Shown piece by piece: positions 22,001 through 34,100 of a stretch of 64,000 nt of DNA. The notes beneath the pieces are model-generated. The model was not told where the DNA came from. It was given only the letters and a program-made list of their open reading frames with translations, and searched no databases. Location: contig BSYQ01000015.1 in the NCBI GenBank assembly GCA_030272585.1, positions 1,538,150-1,602,149 of the forward strand. The letters run 5' to 3'. Numbering within the stretch: position 1 is the first letter of the stretch; the number at the start of each line of letters is the position of its first letter. Made by a program: the position numbers and the translations under genes. The DNA is from Bryopsis sp. KO-2023. Its lineage: Eukaryota; Chlorophyta; Ulvophyceae; Bryopsidales; Bryopsidaceae.

Positions 22001-25000
22001 TTCCGGTACACAACAGCTGCGTTTCCTGTGGGAGGGGAGCTTGTCTAGATCCCGACAGTAGTGAGCTGTGTCTGTGGCTGCCAGTCAGAAGGATTGAAAT
22101 CGGAGGTCAAGTATGTCAGAAATCAGTTGGCAACAATGGCTAAATCGATGGAGCGCGCCGCCCACGCAACAGGAAACCATACTCTTATGAAAAAAATGAC
22201 ATCTATGAGGGTGGACTCTCAAGATGCATCTGAAAATTCTACCCAATCCGGTGGGGACAGATCAGGCCCTGGCACCGCAGTATCTGCCTCCTCGGGGGCA
22301 AACGAACGTGGCGACTCGGCAAGCGGCAAAACCTACGGTGGAACTGGGTTGCACCAGGGGGGACTCGATGGAGATATGAACATGGAGCAATCCGACGCTG
22401 GCATCGAACCAGGGCTGTCCCCAAAGTCTGCCGATGGAATGAGCGACTTCTTCTCGGTTATCGAGCTCGCAGAGAAGCAGATCAAGGTAGGGGCAACATT
22501 GATAGTGGGCATGCTGGCCCCCATGTTTCGTTGAGCACAAAGGAGTATGGAACTTTTTTCTACCACTGTGGGAAAATTTCTCTTCTGTCAGTGCATGTGC
22601 TCACACCTTGATATTCACACTGCAAAAGCTAAGCTTTTGGCGTTGTGGAGTGCGGATCAAGGCTTGTGAAATATTAGAGGTACCAGAACAGACGATTTCC
22701 CCTGGTGCTAAGCAATGTCTTGGTGTTGCCACAGGAACTGAGCGCTCAGGTCAAAACGATGGAACGGCGGGCGATGGTATCTGAGTCCCAGTTCAAATGC
22801 GAGTCGGACACCCGACAGAGATTCCAGGCTCAAATGCAGGAAGCCAAGACAGAACGAGCCAAAGCATTGAAAGATAGTGAGCGCAGCAGGGTATGTATGT
22901 CACGCTATTGCATTGGGGATCATTTATTTCTTGAATGATTCTTTGTGTGGATGGGAGGGGCTCGTCTTTTGAAATTTTGTTGAAGGCTGTGCATTTTCCA
23001 TTGTTGATAAGCTGGATATTGAAATTCCTTGAAGCTATATTTCGTGATCCCTTCTGTGTGGTGTTCCAGCTGAAAGTGACATCATTAGAAGATGAGTTGC
23101 AAGCACTGAAGTCCAGCAACAAGAAACTCACTGCTGATGTGAACAAACGGGAGAACAAGCTCAAGAAGTTGATTCCAGAGTGTGAGGATTTGAAGGCTCA
23201 AGTGGAGCGACTTAGCCCTCTTATTGGAAAACTTGAAAGGCTCGGGGTAGGTTTTGACAAAGGTTTTGAGAAAGTTGTGCAAAATACTGAACGGTTGATG
23301 AATATTGGGCACATGAAAAGCTTCATGAAATCATCCCCTCTGCGCGGTCTTAACTTTTTTCCTGTTGGCCAGAAAGAAAATTATAGATTGGAGAAGGAGA
23401 GGGCCAATGCACACCTTGACTTGAAAAGCACAATAGCCAGCAGAGAGGCTCTGGAGGCCAATGTTGAGCTGCTGACGCTCGAGAAACAAGAGCTTATCAG
23501 CACAAAACAAGAGCAACTCGAGGAGATTGCACGATTAGCAGACAGTGCGCAGGCAAGTACTTAGCTATTCCAACCTCGCGTACATTGTATGAGCAAGCAG
23601 GCCGATTTATCAGGGCCGAGTGTTCTAACTCTTAACAACACCTCCCCTCTACAGCAACTCGAGGAAATCCTTGTGGAGCGCGAAGGCCTTTGGGACCAGA
23701 TTGAGGAGCTTCAACGAAAAAACAGTGTACTTGCAGCGTCATTCAAAAAGGCAAAAAAACAGCTCGCGCTGGCGCAGTTTCTCCTTCATGGACTTGAGGG
23801 GGAACCAAAGGTATCCAAAAAAGCATACCAGCTTCTGAATGCAGCCCATCTGTCTCTTTCCTAGTTCGACCCCTGCGTTAAAACACACGCACTGTTGGTG
23901 GGTCTGCACGTTTTTTAAGGTACAGTAACGTAACATGATTACACTTTAAAGCTTTAAGGTTGGAGTGCTCTTGAACAGAATCATTCTGAAGACGAGGATT
24001 CCGAGATTTCTGAGGAGAAAGAAATTCCCCCTCCAGAAACGCGACCAAAGAGCCGCCCAAGGGCTATGTCGATGTTTGGAACTGGCGATAGTCGATTGTC
24101 AGGGACACCTGCGGCACTTTTGTTGAAGGAAGGCTCTGCTGAGCTCAGACACTTGATCAGTCAGTCAGTACCACAGATACCGCAACCATCAGAAAGTTCG
24201 GAAGGTGAAAATCGAGCTTCTTCAACACTATCATAGAACATGACATAGTTGGCCTGTGCGCATGGGTCTCACTATGTCTCTTTCTATTTCCTCCAGTGGC
24301 TTTCAGCCCAGCTGCAGAGGTGCAGCTGAGTCCGGGCAGAGGTCCAAAGCCATCCAAAGGAGCTTCTCGCGAAAAGCACCGCGTCTCCGCCTCGAGACTA
24401 GAATCCCCACGATCGGCATCTCCACGACGGGTTTCGCCCCTATCTACTTCGCCTTCATCACAATCTCCGCGACCAGCATCATCTCTTCAAGCAGGCACTG
24501 GACGGGGCCAGGCACAGGAAAAACCATCTCCCCCCAAAGCGTCCCTCCTGCGGAAAACGAGTTCCCGAGTGCGCTTCACTGAGTCTGCAGACGCTGGAGA
24601 CCAGCCAAGAACTCCTCTGTCACAAGAGCCCGACGACAAAGATCGATATGTCGCATCCAGTGTCCCACAGCTACCGTTTTTGACAAGCCCAAGGACTTCT
24701 GTGGGATCCAGCCCGCGAACTCCCACGCGGAGACAATTATCTGGGCGCAAATCTCCACAAGGGTAAGACCGATGCAGCACAGAGAAAGAGAGAAACAGAC
24801 AGCGAGAAATAAGCACAAACCAAGAACACACACCTTGTGTTTGTATCAATCGACAGAAACGGCAAGACCATATTTCCAACAGCACCATCTTGTGCGAGAT
24901 TCAGTGCTTAATTTCATTGTCACAACGTTTGATCCAAAATTTGTCGTGAGGTAGGGCTTCAGATTCCTCTGGCACTCCGCGGAAACGTCGTTTTACTGTT

Positions 25001-27628
25001 CCTGCTTCCCAAAGAATGCCTCCTTCGGATGACTCATCTGATGCGCCCCCACCACTTCCATTCGTTGAGGATATCAGTCTACCTAACGTCCAACTTGCAA
25101 CACAAAGTAGCTTGGACAAGCAAGACGTGAAGTGGCAAGGTCTCAAGGTACTAATTAGACAATCACATGTGTGGCTTGACCTAGCCCAAGCTATGGGATG
25201 AACCTCCTGCTAATCAAGTATGGTGCTCTTGATTTGAAACGCAGATCACAATCCTATCGTGGTTTGCCCGAAATCTTCGGCGCCGACTACATATAGAAAC
25301 TAGAGCGAGATTGGAGGCGCAGAATGAGAAATCACGACTGGAAATCGAGTATCTCAAAGAACTGAGCAAGCAAGAATCAGAATGGGCTAAAAAGATGTCT
25401 CAAATGGCGAACGAGAATGCACAAGCTGTGCGGTGCGCGAATATTCTCGTGGAGGATATATCCACCGGTGCAGTGGATATCAGAGATGAGCTTGATATGT
25501 TGAAACAATATACGACTGTTCTTGCAAGCGGTCTGAGAAGGTGGAATAGCAAATTCGATGGTCGAAAGGATGAGGTGAGTTCCATGTCGGTCGCCATAAT
25601 TAGGCCCAGCTGGAGACCAAAACTGAATGTGGATAGGCTGGTGTGCTATTGCCCGCAGTTATCCAAATGAGAATGAACTTGCTTTTTGAAGATGCACATT
25701 GCACATGAAATCGTGGGGGTTGTCGTGGGTGTTTCTCTAACTGTGACCTGTGTTTAGCGAAGGCGGTGCAAAGCACCGACGCCACAGTGTATCGCTGGGT
25801 GGATTTCGTGAGGTGCTTACCTCAAGAAGACCCGGATACCAAACTGTCACGCGAGGCTATCACTGAAACTATTGTCAAAATCTATTACAGAAAACTGGGT
25901 GCTATGGATCCTTCCGGTTTCGACGATGTGAAGTCCAACACAATATTCGATGCAATAAAGGACCATTACACTGCCCAACGGTGAGTCTGAACATCAGTGT
26001 CAGAAGGGGTATTCTGACAATGATAGGTGACGGAGGGTAATTCAAGTTGGGACAGTACCTGAGCTTTTGATCATTGTTTTTTATTCTGGAGTAGTATTTT
26101 TTGCCTTCTTTTTGGCTCTATAAAGCTATCTTTCTTTCTTTTTTTTCTTTGAAACAACAAACGTAATACCTTCTATTCGATTACATGAAATGGGGCAATG
26201 CTTAGATTTGTTTTGCGAGGTGGTCATCTTCTTTGATTTCCTTCAGGAAAAAGGGCATTTTCATGGATATGCTGACAGCGAAGGACGGCCCGATAGCGCG
26301 GCTGCTCACCAGCTGCCGTTGCTTTCAACATGTACCCAAAGTTCAAATGTTTGCAACGTTCACAGGAGTGATTGGAAACGACATTGTTCCGCCGACGGCA
26401 TGGCATTTCTTTCTGAAAGTAAGGTGGCGAGGGATGACAGTTCATTTTTGTATCAAAAGAAAGTCAGCCGTTGGGGTATTTTGTAACCAGTTCTGTTTCG
26501 TCCCAAACGATTAGATATTTCAAACCACCGCCTGTGGCCTATTCGCAATAAGTTTGATCGTCGAGTCTCTTATGCACACATAGCACAGTAATTATCATTC
26601 GATGCAATTATATCTGTGTGTAACGGGCATATTTCTTCTTTGCTTTTCTCAGGTCTTGAGTTGCCTTCGAGGGTTGCTGGATGTAAATTGGAAGTCCGCC
26701 GTCAAGGCTTGGGCAAAGGTCGAAGGCGCCACCATCCCGTTGCAATGTGTGTTGGACCTCCTAGGAAATGTTTACAATGCCGAACAGCCCGCTCTTTTGG
26801 AGGTCGTCACGTCCAGACTCGTTAGTTTGATTCGAATGACTTCAGTGGGGCCGTGCATTGACCTCGACGCCTTCCTGATGGTCATCATGAGCGAACACAA
26901 CTTAGGTGTGTGGCCACAGCAACAAATCCATTCTTTCTCTCAGCCGCAATTCTATGTCTGACACCAACCAAAAATATTACAAGACATGCCAGGCCAGAGC
27001 CTACAGCATCGGATAAATACGAAGAAAACTCCTTAGCCAGCAAGGTTTCTATGTCTGACACCACTCCAACTCGGTTGCGTTTCAGTTTGCACCACGGGCT
27101 TTCCATCGCACTTGGTTCTGTGAAACGATATCCTGTGACTTGGAAATGGGGAGAAGTTTGGTTGTTTTCTTTTCTTCTTCTCTTGGAGTTACAGTGGTGG
27201 TGTACCCACTCATTGATATATGGTGGAATAATATCCTTTTTTAGTTTGGTTTTGTGTTTGGGGTTCGCCGCCAATTTAAATATATCCTGTGTTTGTCCAG
27301 CTCCTCTCAATCTTGCTGAATCGATGCAGGTCGCTGCCCCAGAAATCCGTTGGTTTACCCTCGTCGATGCAACGATGGCAGTTTACCCAACCTGCTGAAT
27401 TTGGCCTCCACTCCTTGCGCGGAGGACCCCCCCGTCATCAAAGCCAAGTCGCCGGACAGCAATTATGTTTCTGAATTGCCTAGGTCTCCAGACATCTTCA
27501 ATAACTTCGATGCCATGAGAAAATCGTCTCAAGGCTTGGGGTTGAACAGACTGTCCTCAAAGAAATTAGGCAAGAACTCCGGCCGTCTCAGAGGTTCTAT
27601 TTTATTGAAATCTGGTGACATGTGGTGA
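19089..27628 (+). CDS. large coiled-coil protein, AXDND1-like (axonemal dynein light chain motif)
   Basis: Twenty exons give a predicted 1716-aa protein: 19089-19541, 19642-20026, 20150-20397, 20668-20826, 21029-21343, 21517-21686, 21782-21974, 22085-22486, 22735-22890, 23070-23246, 23373-23552, 23655-23810, 23979-24204, 24297-24762, 24955-25147, 25245-25574, 25763-25980, 26247-26418, 26653-26905 and 27330-27628. All phases agree after the first junction. Residues about 298-330 (AFQELSRQI, then C and R before ELLSYLW) match the pattern of the axonemal dynein light chain domain as placed in AXDND1, with an upstream VFPSRQPDRREDI segment in the same relative position. Long heptad-type coiled coils follow (about 325-1000). 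After them come a Ser/Pro-rich disordered region (about 1000-1290), another coiled coil (1294-1403) and an alpha-helical C-terminus. The family is linked to motile cilia, so a flagellar structural role is inferred. The first exon boundary and start (ATG 19089, context GACCATGG) are the least certain parts. Confidence 0.7.
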
Positions 27629-28673
27629 AGAAACAAGAAATAATTCCATACATTTGTAATGGTTGGGGTGGAAAATGGAAAATGGAGATCCAGCCCAGAA
27701 CAATCAACGGTTCCCAAAAAGTATATTGAGGATGGAATACATTTTATATATGATTGCTGTGGTTTCCAAAGATCAAGATCACTTAGATGTTTCCTTAAAT
27801 TGTGCACTTGAGGATTTTTCTTGAGACTGAGAAGAATCGCTTGATACGTTTTGGAATGGACTTCGTTTCAGTCATTGAGTGAATGGTGTCTACATCCCTT
27901 TCAGAATCACATTCTATAAGTGCTATTTTCATTGGTTTAAAGAAAAATAAAACACAAAAACAAAAGTAAATTCTAGGTACCAACCCCAAACACCACTCGT
28001 TTCAAAAACAGACGCCCCCCCCTCCCCTAAGAGTTTTTCCCCTCCTTCGAAAACCAAACAAAATTTCTCAATTTGGGGATTCCCATTTTTCGTTGCCAAA
28101 AACCGTTTGAAGAGATTTTTTCCTTTTTTCTTTTCTCCCCTGTTTTTTAAGCTTCAGGGATACTAAAAAAAAAACGAAAAGAATATCTATAATTCCATAA
28201 AATCATCTGTTCTTTTTTTCTTTTCAACAACTACAAGTCCTAAAATAGAGAAGAAGCCCCCCATCCTCCCATTTTTTCAGAAAACTGCACACTCCTCATT
28301 TTTCTTCTCGCTCCCCCCCCCCCCCCTTCTCTTTCCCCTGAAATCCAAAATTCCTTTCTTCTTCTCGACTATCAATTTCCGAAAGAAAAAACCCCATAAA
28401 GTATCGGTTGAGTTCAGGCCATTCTTTTTTTTTTTTTTCTTTCTTTCCTATTTTTCCCCTCCCCACAAATTAAAAAAAAAAGGGAAATCCAGGAAGGAAA
28501 AAAACATAACTCCTCAAGCATCTGGCAAAAAGAACTAGAACAACAAGAGAGAAATCACACCTTCTCACACTTTCTTGACCTGACCTGTCACACTCACGTA
28601 TCATTCCATAACCCCATTGAAAACTCACATCGAGTTCAGCCCCCCTCCCCCCAACCAAACGCAACCAAACCCC
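27629..28673. other. convergent intergenic region, 3' ends of AXDND1-like and cysW genes
   Basis: Both flanking genes end here. The sequence turns from mixed to C/A/T homopolymer-rich (long C run near 28313-28326, T run near 28426-28438). No coding exon, RNA gene or transposon is visible. Confidence 0.5.
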
Positions 28674-29819
28674 TCAATTCTCCTGAGCAGCTTTTTCTTC
28701 CAATCGTGTTTTCAGCACCAAAGTAACCAAAGCCAAAAGGCACAGCAAAACCGACGCCGAAAACGCAGCCTCCGTGTTATACTCCTTGTAAGCGCTCTCC
28801 ACGAACAGAGTCAACGTCTGGGTTTGCCCGATAATATTCCCCGAAATCACCGAAACCGCTCCGAACTCCCCCATTGCCCTGGCATTGGTCAGAATCACTC
28901 CGTACAGCAACCCCCATCGAATGTTCGGCAGCGTAACATTCCAGAAAACCTGCCATTCGTTCGCTCCGAGCGTTCTGGCCGCCTCCTCTTCCGCAGGGTC
29001 CATCGCTTCCAGAATCGGAATCAATTCTTTCGCAACGAACGGCAAAGTCACGAACAGGGTGGCCATCATCATTCCAGGAAACGCAAACACGATATTGAAC
29101 CCGAATTGCCTCAAAATGGGGGCGAACAGCCCTTCTCGGCCGTACAGCAAAACCAGCATCAAGCCCACCACCACCGGGGAAATGCTGAACGGCAAATCCA
29201 GCAAACTGACCAAGAACGTCTTCCCCGGAAACTCGTTCCTAGCCAGAATCATCGCACATTGAACTCCGAAAGCGGTGTTGATCGGGACGCAGATGGCCGC
29301 CAGCATCAACGTGAGTTTCATGGCGTGCAGGAAATCGGGGTCCATCACGTTGGCTATAAACGGACCAACCCCATTGGAAAAAGCTTGGACGAAAACGTTC
29401 AGAAACGGAAGCATGACGATTACCACCAGGTAACCCACCGCAAGCCCCACCAGTACCATTTTCTGCCAAGAATCGACAGGCTCCCCTTCATGCTTTTTCC
29501 CAGCCCCCATTCCGCCGCCCCCACCTCCCCTGGGGACGAGCAAATCACCGCGTTTTCCGCTCAGCCATAGACCTCCCCCCAACCCCTTTGGTTGAACACC
29601 ACCTATTCTAGCTCCACTTTCCATTCCTCGGACGTTTTTTTCTCCATTGAATGCGCTGCATTTCGACCCCAGGATGGATATTCTCGACTGAAGCTTGCAT
29701 GCGTTTCGAGAAGCGGTGGGATTACATAATCGTGACGTAATTCTGGAAAGGCGATGCGGGGTGGGCGGTCTGAGAGATGCCCAGGGTTTATCGAAAGTGA
29801 ATTGCGGCCCTCTCAGCAT
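28674..29819 (-). CDS. plastid sulfate ABC transporter permease subunit CysW (SulP2-like)
   Basis: This is an intronless 381-aa frame. Residues from about 120 onward are a complete CysW-type permease of the CysTW sulfate/thiosulfate ABC importer. It has six hydrophobic segments starting at MVLVGLAVGYLVVIVMLPFL, and the EAA-loop motif (EEEAARTLGAN, then TLPNIRWG) that docks the CysA ATPase. The first about 115 residues have no counterpart in bacteria. They are rich in Ser, Arg and Pro, poor in acids, and fit a plastid transit peptide plus a Gly-rich linker. In green algae such as Chlamydomonas the SulP2 subunit is nuclear and works in the plastid envelope with SulP1 (CysT), SABC and SBP, bringing sulfate in for cysteine synthesis. 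The absence of introns among intron-dense neighbours suggests late transfer from the plastid. ATG 29819 is the first in frame. The other subunits are not in the window. Confidence 0.92.
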   Translation of the reverse strand: MLRGPQFTFDKPWASLRPPTPHRLSRITSRLCNPTASRNACKLQSRISILGSKCSAFNGEKNVRGMESGARIGGVQPKGLGGGLWLSGKRGDLLVPRGGGGGGMGAGKKHEGEPVDSWQKMVLVGLAVGYLVVIVMLPFLNVFVQAFSNGVGPFIANVMDPDFLHAMKLTLMLAAICVPINTAFGVQCAMILARNEFPGKTFLVSLLDLPFSISPVVVGLMLVLLYGREGLFAPILRQFGFNIVFAFPGMMMATLFVTLPFVAKELIPILEAMDPAEEEAARTLGANEWQVFWNVTLPNIRWGLLYGVILTNARAMGEFGAVSVISGNIIGQTQTLTLFVESAYKEYNTEAAFSASVLLCLLALVTLVLKTRLEEKAAQEN

Positions 29820-30514
29820 TGCTGTTCTCTCACTCTTTTTTTCCTTTCTCTCTCACTCTTTTCTTCTTGGCCTTTCTCGAATTCCTGGCCTGGACCGGTG
29901 CGACTTCCAGGAGTGTTTTCTTAACCTTGTCAAGAAAATTGCACTGGCAGCACAAAAGAAATGATTCCTTAGCAGAAGATGGGTGGCACAAAAATAGATA
30001 CCAAAAAATTTTTTAAATGGAAATTTCAGATATCATATCATACAATTTTTAGCTTTTTTCTTTTTTCAAAACCAGGAAAGTTTTGCTATGATTCGAAATG
30101 TGAGTACATGCATATCGAGACAATTTCCCATCGAAATTCTGGAAATGGACTGAAGATTCGAAACATGCATTTCCCCATTCTATTTCACCTCGCAGACTTC
30201 GATTTTCCAGAAAAAAAAGAAGAAAAAAAAGCTAAAAGAAAAGTATAATAGAAAGCTTCCAATGCTCCCAAACTTCCTGATTCGAAAAAGCATTGAGGAA
30301 GCGGGCTAATGCAAGTATTGATTTTTTTTTTTGGAAGTGGTGACCTTTTGAATGGTTTTGTAGAGTGTGGAATACATGCTTCTAAAAAAAAGTTCCCCTG
30401 AAAAGAAAAAGTTGAAAAGAAACGGAGAGAAAAAGGAATGCGAGCGTTTGCGTTGAAGAGACATATTACTCAGCGAAAAGAAAAGTAAAAACTGGAGAGC
30501 GACCCTACTGTGCG
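29820..30514. promoter_or_regulatory. upstream region of cysW (divergent promoter region)
   Basis: This lies between the cysW start (minus strand) and the next plus-strand frame. The part next to cysW is pyrimidine-rich (CTCTCACTCTTTTT near 29827). The remainder is AT-rich with A-runs. I see no clear TATA box and no known sulfur-responsive element. Confidence 0.35.
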
Positions 30515-31063
30515 ATGCGAAACAGTGCCCAGAAAAAAAATATGAAACTGAAAAAGTTTCGCTCTCACCGCGAACGTCCAGGAAAAACGTCGGCCGCGGG
30601 TTTGGCGATGAACGAAAAGGTGAGAAACCACGCAGTTCTCGAAATAAAGCAGCTCGCAGCTTTGCGATGCGCGTTTTTTCGACTCTTCTTATCGTTTCAG
30701 GGGAAAAGACCGCACGGTAAACGCAACAAAAAAAACGTGCAAACGAAAACGGGGGGGTTACGCACGATACAGAAAATCCGCTTAAAACGGCGGCCAAATC
30801 AATCCAACTTCGATGATCACGTAATCTGCTCCCAGTCTGACTCTTGCCTCCACGACACCCCTCCTTTTTCTGGAGCGCCTGTCTTCTACGGAACAAGAGC
30901 AAAAGAACGTCAGAGCTTCGCCCCTCCGTCGGCGATTTTGCTCCATGCTGTAGTCGAAGAGAGCGTGGATCATTCATCTTCAAGCAGAGATCTCGCATCG
31001 TTTCCGGTCCAGTCTGCCTCCGGGCTGTGTTTCCATTCGTGCGCTTCTTCCCGGAATTCTTAG
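30515..31063 (+). CDS. possible small basic protein, two exons, unknown function
   Basis: I propose exons 30515-30619 and 30701-31063, joined over an 81-bp intron with AAG/GTGAGA donor and TTTCAG acceptor in matching phase 0. The result is 155 aa. The N-terminal half is strongly basic (KKNMKLKKFRSHRERPGK, later GKRPHGKRNKK and IRLKRRP), suggesting a nuclear or nucleolar protein. The C-terminal half is Ser-rich. It ends only 42 bp before the ATP-binding-cassette gene start, so it could instead be upstream leader sequence of that gene. A longer open frame exists on the opposite strand but has no domain. I do not recognise the family. Confidence 0.35.
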   Translation: MRNSAQKKNMKLKKFRSHRERPGKTSAAGLAMNEKVRNHAVLEIKQLAALRCAFFRLFLSFQGKRPHGKRNKKNVQTKTGGLRTIQKIRLKRRPNQSNFDDHVICSQSDSCLHDTPPFSGAPVFYGTRAKERQSFAPPSAILLHAVVEESVDHSSSSRDLASFPVQSASGLCFHSCASSRNS

Positions 31064-31105
31064 CATTTGGTTTCTGTGCTTCTACCTGGGGGAAGCATCG
31101 AAAGG

Positions 31106-34100
31106 ATGGGGGTGGACGTTGCGTCGGCGGTGGATAGCGTGATTGGGAAAAACGGGGACGAGACGATATTGGATTATGTCAAGGCGATCTTCGAAGACGA
31201 GTTTTTCGACTGGGGGGAGAACGGGGAAGGCGCCTACGACGCCGTGGGATCAATTCTGGTGGGTGTTGCATTCCATTCAGGAGAAATCGACGTATCGATT
31301 TTTGTTCTTGGTTGCTTTTTTTTGCGAGCTGTCTTTCTTCTTGTGGTAAAGAAAAGTGTGACCAAACGAGTGTCATTCTTTTTCTTGCTGAAAGATAACT
31401 AAATAAATAAATATTTTTAAGGTTTGGCAATGTGCCTTGATCACTCTTTTTCAATGGTTTCAAAATTGATTGGGGGAAATGTAAATTGGAATTTCAATCA
31501 GTGTAGAATAGTGAACTATTTTTTTTTCTTTTTTCTTTTTTTTAAAGATAAAACTCACAGAAAGTCTGGGAAAGTTTTTGGTTCTTCTAATTAAATAGGT
31601 TGCACTGAAATGTCAGGTGGATGGGGGCTGCGTGAAAGACGATGCTGCAGCAAGGGAAGCTTGCAAGAAGCTCTCCAAACGATTAGCAAGTGGGTGGTGA
31701 ATAACATCTCTCTATATATATATTCTCACCTGCACATTCCAAAAACATTGCGAGAAATATGAAATGGAGTTTAAATTAAAAAAAAAAAAAAGTAGCGAAA
31801 CAAATCACATGCATGTCTATTTCTCCAGATGAATTTGCTTTGCAAATCAGCTTGAAACACACCCTCTTCTTGCAGCAGTTTTTTTTTTTTGTGCATACAA
31901 ATATATTTTCTTTTAAAAAATTAATGTACTCATCGTCAACCAAGTTGTTTCCAACTATTTCAAATATACATATATATATATAATATTGAGTTTTTTTCCT
32001 CCGATGCTATTCTCAGGCGGTGCGAAAAATTCGAGTCACACCACTCGAGCTCTAGAAGGGGGTCCTTTGGCGATGGGAAAATCCGATTCGAAATTGGTGG
32101 TGGTCGGAGAAGACGTCATCGAGAAGCCGGTCAACGAAATGATCGTTCCAGGGGCCTCCGCCAAGGACAAGGCAAAAATCGAAAGGCGATTGGCCAGGGA
32201 ACAAAGAGCCCAAAGGGCCGCCCTGGAGGCACACCAAGATCGAGCAAAAGCCATGCACGAAAAATCCAGGCCGAAAATTTTCAGAAACAAGTACGGCTTC
32301 TGGGGGTGGGGGGGAACACAACAAAAATTCTTCAGAAAGAAACCTTTTTCTCTTTCTTTCTGACTGTTTTCGTTTTCGTTTTCGTTTTTTCTTTTTTTTT
32401 TGTGTGTGTGTGGGGGGGATTGAGGTTTATAAGAAGTGAATAAAGACATCCCCAAATGCCTTCCTTATGTTCGATCCACACAAAAGGTGTGCATTTGTGT
32501 GTATGGAAAAAAGTCTAATCTTCTTTTTCGGGATTTTTATAAAATTATTGCGGGCGTATTTACATATAAAAATTTACATTTATTTATTTTTCCAAAATGT
32601 ATTACATCCAGGCTGAAACCCCCACATAGCTCCTCCACTATGCAAATGACTGATATCAGCTTCTTTAAAAAAAACTAGTTTTTTGTTTCTCAAAAGCGGT
32701 TTGCCTTATTGTTGATGCGCAGGGGTGTGGGTGTGGTTGGCAACGTGAAAATGGAAGGCTTTTCTGTATCGAATGGAGGGAAAGAGCTGATCGAAGACGG
32801 GACCTTGATGTTGGCGTACGGCAGGAGATACGGTTTAATAGGAAGGAACGGAACGGGAAAAACCACCCTTCTCAGGGCCATGGCTGCACACGACATCAAA
32901 GGCTTACCTTCATATTGCCAAGTGAGCATCGGTCATTTTTTCTGTGTTTTCTGTGTTTTTTTTTGTTCATTTTTTTGCCTTTTTTTTCTTGGTAATTTTT
33001 TTGAATTGTTTTCTATGGTCATAATGTATTTTTTGTTTCGATGGTGTTGACGTGTGTTTTTTTTGTCAAATTTTTTTATTTTTTTTTATTTTTGATGATT
33101 TGTGGTTGAATGTGTCAGCTTTCCACCGATGAGGCAAAGTTTCTTCCACTTTTTTGTTTTGATGTGTTGGAAAAGAAAATGAGAGTTTTTTCTTAGTTCG
33201 TTTATTTATTTATTTTTCCCAATTTTTCTTTCTTTTTTTCTAATTGCAAGGTAGTGCATGTCGAGCAAGAGGCTGCCAGTAGCAGCGCAACGGTGCTGGA
33301 GTCCGTTTTGGAGTGTGATGTGGAAAGAACTGAATTACTAAAAGAGGAGAAAGAACTGATGCAACAGCTGGAGGTACCCCCCCCCCAAAAAAAAAAAAAA
33401 AAAAAAAAAGAGCCATAATTACGGCTGTACATTTTGTTATCCATGCCTCATTTTTAGTCATATTTTGTTTTTGTAATATGTATGTATCGAATTATGGAAT
33501 TTTTCTTTTTTCCAGAAATAAGGGTGAAAAGGTGGGAAGAAAATTAGAAAAAATATGCACGCATCCACGGAGCTGCTTTTTTCTCAATGGCTTCGGCTGA
33601 ATCACCTCGATGTGGAACGGCCTTCGTTGAGCAAGTTTGCCTAATGTAAATTAAACATTCACATTCACGGACGTACGCTTATGTGCGTTATAGATATCCA
33701 AAATCGAGCACTCGATTGACTTATGTAAAGCAGCACGAATAATACTATAAATATAAATTTATATATATATATATATTTTTTTTTTTGTGTAAAAAGATGC
33801 ATTCATTAGACATTCAAAGCTTCAATATCTATTATGAATAATATTTTTTCGAAACTTCAATGTGTGTTGATATATTATAGGGAGCGGATGCCGATGGCAA
33901 GAAATCGGATGGCTCGACTCGTTTGGCCAAAGTTTACGAAAAATTGAACGAAATCGATGCGTACAATGCTGAGGCGAAAGCTGCTGGAATCCTCTCCGGC
34001 CTGTCGTTTACTCCAGACATGCAACACAAGAAAACCAGCAGCTTGTCGGGTGGGTGGAGAATGCGAGTGGCATTGGCCCAAGCATTATTTGTCGAGGTAA

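Noticed and set aside
27301-27420. Alternative last exon of the AXDND1-like gene starting at the acceptor TGTCCAG (27301)
   Set aside because: It gives a frame that stops after about 30 codons. The acceptor GATGCAG at 27329 has the right phase and opens a 99-codon Ser/Lys-rich end.
28617-29570. 317-codon plus-strand frame opposite cysW
   Set aside because: It is the antisense shadow of the well-supported permease gene. Its composition (His, Arg, Gln, Asn) is typical of a reverse-strand shadow.
30306-30998. 230-codon minus-strand frame upstream of the ABC-F gene
   Set aside because: It has no domain, is Phe/Arg/Ser-rich, and overlaps a plus-strand frame with better splice signals. It may be chance.
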